Origin: Clostridia bacterium
Lineage (GTDB): Bacteria; Bacillota_A; Clostridia; Oscillospirales; Acutalibacteraceae
Direction: 5' to 3'
Assembly (NCBI GenBank): GCA_017423885.1
Contig: JAFPCJ010000197.1
Location: forward strand, 1-7,073
DNA: 7,073 nt
Within the stretch, counting starts at the first letter, position 1. The number at the start of each line of letters is the position of its first letter. The notes beneath the pieces were generated by a model. The model worked only from the letters and a program-made list of their open reading frames with translations. It made no database searches and was not told the DNA's origin. Position numbers and translations under genes: made by a program. Shown one piece after another: positions 1 through 4,705 of the stretch.

Positions 1-3000
1 ATATCCCAACGGATAAATATTATATGTATCCGTATAATCACGGCAAAAATGAGCCTGCGGCTTATGCATCGTGGTATAGCGATATAGGCTTCGGAACGTT
101 TTTTGTTGAAACACTTAATGCTAATACAGCATCCGAAAGCTTTTTAAGAGCGTATTACTCTTTCCTATATTCGGCGGACGGTGTTAATTGGACCGAGACT
201 GAGTTTGAAATAGGGGAGAAGACCACCGCAGGCGTGGGTACAAGCGCTGTTTCTTACCGCCTTACGGTAGAAAAAATACCTGATGACGCAAGATACATGC
301 GGTTTTTGTCGCTTACCACCGATGCTTCAAAGCGTAGCGGTTGGTGTGCAGGTATAATACGCGCAGGCTATACTTCGTATGTTTTGATGCCCGAGGTAAA
401 CGCATACTTTGAGGATGCGCTCGGCGTTTTCTCAAGCCCTGTTGCAAACGGTGCTACCGTTCCGTCAAAGGTTAAGGTAGGCTTTATGGATGTAGGAGCC
501 GAGATAAACGGTAAAACTACTGTAATGAAGGATGGTACCCAGATAACTCTCCCTGCTGACGGTATACTTACCGAAAACGGAAGTTATTTGATAACCGCTG
601 AAAATATCAAGGGTAAGACTCAACTTTCCTTCACGATAGATTCCTCGCTTGCAGTTACTAAAAGTGAGACCTATTATTTCTCCGAGGGCGTAGAAAGCGC
701 ACATGCAGACTATGAAAAGCTGCTTGGAATTACTCCCGAAGGCGCACCCAAGGATTTTACCAAGGGTGACGGACATGTCATAGTAAACGATACAGGAATA
801 CTTAAATACAGCGATAATCTCCCGTGGTGGGTACTTACCGAGGGCGGCACAAAGCTTGCTACGGGAAGCGATTCCAAGGGTTATACTGCCGACGGTCATT
901 TCTATTTCGTAAATGTGGGAAGTGACGGTGAGAAGTATACAGGTATCAGCATTACATATACTGCTGCTATTCAGGCGGGTTATCCTAAAAACGCGCATCT
1001 TTCTGTGTACAGCGCTGATAAGTATAACGGTACCTACCGCCTTATAACTCCAAGCTCGGTTACAATGGAGCCGTATACGGGCACACCCGCTGTAGCGGTA
1101 TACCATGCAACCTATTATCTTGGAACTGCTGGCTCGGTCGTGAAGATCGAATTTCATCCCGATGCACCTGCCGCACAGCTTTGGAAGGGCGGCTTCCTTT
1201 CAATACTCAACCTTTCCAAGCTTTCAATGCCTTTGGTTGAAGCGGTTGCAGATGAAAAAGTAGTTGTAAATAATGCAGTTGCACAAAGTGATGTTAAGAT
1301 CAATGTTTCGGGCGAGCTTTACAGCTTCGTAACCAAGGACGGCGAGAGCTTCGAGTTTCCTGCAGACGGTAAATTAACGCAGGACGGTTATTATACCGTA
1401 ACGGCTTGCAATTATGCCGGTGTATCCTCTGTCAGCTTCTATATTGCAAGAGAAATACCGGTAATTCGCCTTATAGATTCAAGCGGAAACTATATGTCGG
1501 ACGGTCAGAAGACGGTTGACGATGTAAAGGCAATATTCTATAACTGCGATACCGCATCTACCACGCTTAACGGTGAGCTTGTAAGCGATAAAAAAGAGCT
1601 TACCGCAGATCTTAACGGAAGCTACGTATTTAAAGGCTCCAATAAGCTCGGCGAATTCGAGATGCGAATGGTGCTTGAACGTCCGTTGCCTACCGTAAAG
1701 GCGTATAACTTCCAAAGTAAGGAAATTCAAAACGGTGAGGTCATAGTAACCTCGGCAACCTTTAGTATTGCAACAGCAGATAAATACACCGTAACGCTTG
1801 ACGGCAAGACTTATGAGCCTGAAACTGCGCTTTATCTTGATAAAGAGGGTGTATATGTAATCACCGCTGAAAATAAAGCAGGTATTACCGAATTGCAGTT
1901 TGCCATCAAATACAATCCGCCTCTGCCTAAGGTCGAGCATAAGGGCGATACAGTAGTAAAGCTTGATTATCAAAAGACAGAACGTACCTCTTGGAATGAT
2001 AAGTATGTTTACAGCTACAACAATATCACCTTGGATGATTCTAAAGCATTGCAGTCGGGTTGGACAGGATTTACAGGCGGAGTGCTCCACAGTCTTGCGA
2101 CAAGCGAGGATGCACAGGTAATTTATAAGCACGCACCCTTTAAGAGCTTTGCGATCTACTTTGCATATCTTCCCGAAAAGGGCGTCGAAGTGACCGACAT
2201 ATACGATCTGCAGTATTCGGTAAACGGTACCGATTATCTGCCAATCGAATGTGATATTGAGCATGATATATCCTATATTACAACAGGCTATAAACTCTAT
2301 CGCTATACTGCAAAGGCTCTCCCCGAAAACACAAAGTATATCAAGGTCACTATAAAGCAGGAAAATGCTTCATCGCCGTGGTCGCGATGCATCAAGGGTA
2401 TCGAATTCGGTTACAACAAGGCTGACATCGGAAAGCTTGATGTAGAAGATCTGATATTTATGCTGGGCGATATTTATGATGGTGACAGCGTCAGCATTGA
2501 TCTTTATAACAGCAATAATGATGTTATCCCCAAAAAGGTTTTTGACGCTATTAAGGAAAGCGATAAGACCTTAAATATAAACCTGCTCGATAAGGACGGT
2601 CAGACCGAATACGTTCTTTCCTTTAACGGTCTTTCTGTGACCGAGGGCATGGATTTTGCTGTAGGTGTCACTAATACCGATACTAATGGCTCAAAGCTTA
2701 TCAAAAAGCAGGACAGCAAGGCTTCGGCACTTGTACTGCGTCAGCAAGGTCCTTGGACTATGAGTGTTACCGTAGGAAAGATGCTTGGAAGGCGTGAGAC
2801 CGGCAATTTGTATTCTCTTTATATGTATAAAGACGGTGAATTCTCCCTGGTCGCAAGTTCATCTGTGGACAACAAGGGTGTTTTAAGCTTCGAGCTGATT
2901 GAAAACGGAGATTATACGTTTTCGGGAGTTAACGATCTGCTTGACGAAGAGGATGAGCAGATTGAAGATACTCCCGATCAGGATACCGTTATCGAGGGAC

Positions 3001-3179
3001 AGAAGGGCGAAAAGAAGGGCACCTATATTATGGTGGTAAACCGTAAAAAGTTTGTTCCTTATCCTGTTGAAACAAGTATTATTCCTATAGTTATCATTAT
3101 TTCGGCGGCGGTGCTTATTTTGGCGATAGCTGTAACCGTAACCGTGATAGTAATAAAAAAGAAGAAAATGAAAGGATGA
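1..3179 (+). CDS. Large multimodular membrane-anchored surface protein (5' partial)
   Basis: The frame is open to the left edge. The first in-window ATG (24) has no good ribosome site or signal peptide, so the true start lies upstream. Residues are numbered from that ATG. In order I see a jelly-roll-like module (about 1-120), Ig-like A (122-206), jelly-roll-like 2 (207-400), Ig-like B, C and D (402-478, 479-553, 554-630), jelly-roll-like 3 (632-800), a C-terminal domain (about 800-965), an acidic linker (about 968-995), a membrane helix (1019-1044) and a KKKKMKG tail. The jelly-roll calls rest on recurring 'YSADG'-type strands followed by 'KYIKV'-type strands, resembling F5/8 type C (discoidin/CBM32-like) folds. 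No catalytic domain is visible; one could lie upstream, as in many clostridial surface glycoside hydrolases. No LPxTG motif precedes the helix, so the protein is held by its membrane segment. Likely role: glycan binding or adhesion at the cell surface. The exact function is not recognised. Confidence 0.88.
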   Translation, partial: IPTDKYYMYPYNHGKNEPAAYASWYSDIGFGTFFVETLNANTASESFLRAYYSFLYSADGVNWTETEFEIGEKTTAGVGTSAVSYRLTVEKIPDDARYMRFLSLTTDASKRSGWCAGIIRAGYTSYVLMPEVNAYFEDALGVFSSPVANGATVPSKVKVGFMDVGAEINGKTTVMKDGTQITLPADGILTENGSYLITAENIKGKTQLSFTIDSSLAVTKSETYYFSEGVESAHADYEKLLGITPEGAPKDFTKGDGHVIVNDTGILKYSDNLPWWVLTEGGTKLATGSDSKGYTADGHFYFVNVGSDGEKYTGISITYTAAIQAGYPKNAHLSVYSADKYNGTYRLITPSSVTMEPYTGTPAVAVYHATYYLGTAGSVVKIEFHPDAPAAQLWKGGFLSILNLSKLSMPLVEAVADEKVVVNNAVAQSDVKINVSGELYSFVTKDGESFEFPADGKLTQDGYYTVTACNYAGVSSVSFYIAREIPVIRLIDSSGNYMSDGQKTVDDVKAIFYNCDTASTTLNGELVSDKKELTADLNGSYVFKGSNKLGEFEMRMVLERPLPTVKAYNFQSKEIQNGEVIVTSATFSIATADKYTVTLDGKTYEPETALYLDKEGVYVITAENKAGITELQFAIKYNPPLPKVEHKGDTVVKLDYQKTERTSWNDKYVYSYNNITLDDSKALQSGWTGFTGGVLHSLATSEDAQVIYKHAPFKSFAIYFAYLPEKGVEVTDIYDLQYSVNGTDYLPIECDIEHDISYITTGYKLYRYTAKALPENTKYIKVTIKQENASSPWSRCIKGIEFGYNKADIGKLDVEDLIFMLGDIYDGDSVSIDLYNSNNDVIPKKVFDAIKESDKTLNINLLDKDGQTEYVLSFNGLSVTEGMDFAVGVTNTDTNGSKLIKKQDSKASALVLRQQGPWTMSVTVGKMLGRRETGNLYSLYMYKDGEFSLVASSSVDNKGVLSFELIENGDYTFSGVNDLLDEEDEQIEDTPDQDTVIEGQKGEKKGTYIMVVNRKKFVPYPVETSIIPIVIIISAAVLILAIAVTVTVIVIKKKKMKG
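387..641 (+). repeat. Ig-like module A of gene 1
   Basis: Residues about 122-206 of gene 1. The end of the module carries the pattern NGK...ITLPADG...ENGSYLITAEN...LSFTID. The same pattern recurs in modules B and D and, weakly, in C. It resembles small bacterial Ig-like beta-sandwiches that act as spacers in surface proteins. It sits between jelly-roll-like modules 1 and 2, so Ig units occur both singly and in tandem within this protein. The repeat is at protein level; I see no long DNA identity between copies. Confidence 0.55.
1227..1913 (+). repeat. Tandem of three diverged Ig-like modules (B, C, D)
   Basis: Residues about 402-630 of gene 1 hold three back-to-back units of roughly 75-78 residues. 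B begins MPLVEAV and ends SSVSFYIA. C begins IPVIRL and ends FEMRMVLE. D begins PLPTVKAY and ends ELQFAIKY. Each has an (N/S/D)G turn followed by a strand, then a G-x-Y strand (GYYTVTACNYAG, GSYVFKGSNKLG, GVYVITAENKAG) and a final hydrophobic strand. Proline-rich starts mark the boundaries. C is the most diverged and shortest in the middle. Probable rigid spacers; binding activity cannot be judged from sequence. Confidence 0.55.
1914..2408 (+). other. Jelly-roll-like module 3 of gene 1
   Basis: Residues about 632-795. Key segments are FKSFAIYFAYLP, LQYSVNGTDYLPIE, YRYTAKALPENTKYIKVTI and WSRCIKGIEFGY. They match the order of segments in module 1 (YYSFLYSADGVNWTE, YRLTVEKIPDDARYMRF, WCAGIIRAGY) and more loosely module 2 (LSVYSADKYNGTYRLI, VVKIEF, WKGGFLSILNL). 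Known F5/8C/CBM32-like folds show this sort of strand pattern, so a carbohydrate-binding role is plausible but inferred. Confidence 0.5.
3078..3167 (+). other. C-terminal transmembrane anchor and lysine stop-transfer tail of gene 1
   Basis: Residues 1019-1044 are an uninterrupted run of I, V, L, A and T with one Pro and one Ser, followed immediately by KKKKMKG and the stop. An acidic stretch (DLLDEEDEQIEDTPDQD) and then a basic stretch (KGEKKG, NRKKF) lie just before it. The charge pattern predicts the large N-terminal part outside and the lysine tail in the cytoplasm. No sortase motif is present. Confidence 0.9.
3171..3176 (+). promoter_or_regulatory. Ribosome binding site deciding the gene 2 start
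   Basis: AAAGGA lies inside the last codons of gene 1. It leaves 8 nt before the ATG at 3185, which is good spacing, but directly abuts the ATG at 3176, where the A is shared. The 3185 start is therefore preferred over the ATGA-overlap start at 3176. Because the site is in the coding region of gene 1, ribosomes finishing gene 1 (stop 3177-3179) can reinitiate on gene 2. Confidence 0.75.
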
Positions 3180-3184
3180 CTGTT

Positions 3185-3250
3185 ATGAAATTTATGAAGC
3201 TTGTAGCGTTGCTTTTGAGTATTGCAATGCTGTTTACCGTCTGCGCTTGT
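3185..3250 (+). other. Lipoprotein signal peptide and lipobox of gene 2
   Basis: Residues 1-22 comprise MKFMK, a hydrophobic core LVALLLSIAMLFTV and the lipobox V19-C20-A21-C22. Processing by signal peptidase II before Cys22 is expected. Cys at -2 is less common than Ser, Thr or Ala, but -1 Ala and +1 Cys fit well, and the downstream sequence is the usual hydrophilic tether. Confidence 0.85.
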
Positions 3251-4594
3251 TCAGATAAAAAAGAGGGACCAAGCAAGGATCCGTCAGAGCTTACCTCTGC
3301 CGATGTAGACGCTGAGACCTTCAAGGGACTGAAATTTGATACCGATCCGAAGCTTGATTTCGGCGGCAAGACCGTTAAGGTGGCTCGCGATACCGTTCCG
3401 AAGGAGGGTATCAGTGAGAACTATGACCGTGAGCTTGCTATAAAAGCGGCTATTGAGAAAAAGTATAATGTGGTTATCGAGTATGTTGAGTACGGTACCG
3501 CAGATAAGCTTAAAGAAAATATGGTGCTCAACCACATGTCAAGCACCGCTTGGGCAGATATAGTCTTTGCCACCTCGACCAACCTTTTGAGTCTGCTTAC
3601 CAATGACGGTATTTTCAGAGCGCTTGATGAATATATCGACTATTCAAACGAGCGTTTTGCACTTACCTCAAGTGCAACCCGTTATGTTGACGGCAAGCAC
3701 TATTCTTACTATCCCACCGAGACCGATGCAGGCTACTTCATCTACTACAATACCGATATGCTTGCAAGCAACAACTGTGCTGATCCTCGCGAGCTTTATG
3801 AGGAAGGCAAGTGGAATTGGGAAGAGTTTGAGAAGATCGTAAAGGCTTGCACAGGAGAGAAGAACGGTAAGACCATCTACGGTCTTGCAGGAAGCAACCT
3901 GCTTGACGGTATGCTCGCTTCTAACGGACTCACCGTGCTTTCCGCCGATGTAGATAAGAAGACCGTTTGCTGCAATCTTTTCACCGATGCAGGTAAAAAG
4001 GCTCTTGAATTTGTAAGAACACTTTCCTATGTTGATAAGGCGGTTGACGGTACCTACGGAAGTCATAACGGTATAGAGACCTTTAATAACAGCTATGCCG
4101 CAATGATAGTTGGTCCTCAGTATTACGGATCTCACTTTGTATCTACCGGTATTCCCTATGAAATGGTACCGCTGCCCATAGGTCCTGATACCGATACCTA
4201 TACAAATATTTGTCAGTATTGCTACTGCTACGGTCTTTCTGCTCACAGCGAGTATGATACCGAGGATCTTTTACAGATAGCCTTTGAGCTTGAGAGAAAC
4301 GATCCTGCAATCGAGGGAACCTACCGCGAAAAGAATTACGAGGGCAAGCTTGAAACCTTTATTGAGATGTATGTTGATCAGTCTAACCACTATCATGATG
4401 ACGATCAGGCTCAATTTGTTTATGACTTCATAAATGAAAAGAAGACAGTCAATAAGATCGAGTGGCTTACAGACGATATCAAGAAGGTAATTACCGAAAA
4501 GGTATATCTGCCTATTTCAAAGGGTGAAGATGTCCGCTCTCATCTTACCTCGGTAGAGCCTGTAATTACTGCAGCCTTAAAAGAGCAATTCTGA
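3185..4594 (+). CDS. Extracellular solute-binding lipoprotein, ABC transporter family 1
   Basis: 469 residues from the chosen start, within the usual 400-550 for family-1 (sugar-type) SBPs. A short basic N-terminus and hydrophobic core end in a lipobox V-C-A-C22, predicting lipidation at Cys22 and anchoring to the outer face of the membrane. A charged, flexible linker follows (DKKEGPSKDPSEL). Typical SBP features are GGKTVKVARD, then a helix and YNVVIEYVEYG, AWADIVFAT, FIYYNTDML, a GKWNWEEF segment with the common 'E-GKW-W--F' pattern, and FNNSYAAMIVGPQYY. The expected role is to capture an oligosaccharide (or another small solute) and hand it to membrane permeases, none of which are in the window. 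Substrate cannot be assigned. Extra cysteines (C262, C263, C343, C346, C348) are unusual for an exported binding protein. The alternative start at 3176 adds three residues (MTV) and overlaps the gene 1 stop by 4 nt. Confidence 0.93.
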   Translation: MKFMKLVALLLSIAMLFTVCACSDKKEGPSKDPSELTSADVDAETFKGLKFDTDPKLDFGGKTVKVARDTVPKEGISENYDRELAIKAAIEKKYNVVIEYVEYGTADKLKENMVLNHMSSTAWADIVFATSTNLLSLLTNDGIFRALDEYIDYSNERFALTSSATRYVDGKHYSYYPTETDAGYFIYYNTDMLASNNCADPRELYEEGKWNWEEFEKIVKACTGEKNGKTIYGLAGSNLLDGMLASNGLTVLSADVDKKTVCCNLFTDAGKKALEFVRTLSYVDKAVDGTYGSHNGIETFNNSYAAMIVGPQYYGSHFVSTGIPYEMVPLPIGPDTDTYTNICQYCYCYGLSAHSEYDTEDLLQIAFELERNDPAIEGTYREKNYEGKLETFIEMYVDQSNHYHDDDQAQFVYDFINEKKTVNKIEWLTDDIKKVITEKVYLPISKGEDVRSHLTSVEPVITAALKEQF

Positions 4595-4606
4595 TTTTTT
4601 TGATGC

Positions 4607-4612
4607 AAAGGA
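4607..4612 (+). promoter_or_regulatory. Ribosome binding site of gene 3
   Basis: AAAGGA with 9 nt spacing to ATG 4622. It lies in the 27-nt gap after the gene 2 stop. The gap also has a T7 run (4595-4601), but no inverted repeat stands before it, so it does not look like a terminator. Gene 3 is therefore probably on the same transcript. Confidence 0.75.
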
Positions 4613-4621
4613 AATGATTTT

Positions 4622-4705
4622 ATGTTAAAAAGGGTGTCATCCTTGGTTTTAAGTGCGGCTTTGTTGCTTGCGTGCGTCTTTACGGGCGCACCAAGCGTGA
4701 CCGCC
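4622..4705 (+). other. Signal peptide of gene 3 with two possible processing sites
   Basis: MLKR is followed by a hydrophobic stretch (residues 5-21). Two readings compete. Signal peptidase I could cut after V26-T27-A28, before VPDSAAQ. Alternatively, L15-L16-A17-C18 resembles a lipobox and would give a lipoprotein. Leu at -2 is not typical of lipoboxes, and Cys18 is followed by VFTGAP rather than a charged tether. I slightly favour signal peptidase I. Confidence 0.7.

Noticed and set aside
24..26. ATG at 24 as the true start of gene 1
   Set aside because: The frame is open to the left edge, no convincing ribosome site precedes it, and the product would lack the signal peptide needed by a protein with a C-terminal anchor.
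465..1157. Long minus-strand open frame (230 codons) opposite gene 1
   Set aside because: It is antisense to a well-supported modular protein, is rich in Cys, Ile and Arg with no recognisable domain, and has no ribosome site that I can see. It is a codon-usage shadow.
1479..2264. Long minus-strand open frame (261 codons) opposite the Ig-like modules
   Set aside because: Same reasons: it mirrors the coding frame of gene 1 and has the atypical composition of reverse-complement translation.
3048..3080. Possible sortase motif before the gene 1 membrane helix (VPYPVETS)
   Set aside because: It does not match LPxTG or the usual variants (NPQTN, LAxTG). The KKKK tail fits a plain stop-transfer anchor just as well.
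3176..3178. ATGA overlap start for gene 2
   Set aside because: The only ribosome site (AAAGGA) runs into this ATG with no spacing, whereas it is 8 nt from the ATG at 3185. Still possible, but less likely.
3668..4246. Minus-strand open frame (192 codons) opposite the gene 2 SBP
   Set aside because: The plus-strand frame has clear SBP motifs through this stretch, and the antisense product shows no domain or signal.
4591..4621. Possible rho-independent terminator between genes 2 and 3 (T7 run)
   Set aside because: No GC-rich inverted repeat precedes the T run, and the gap is only 27 nt with a ribosome site for the next gene.
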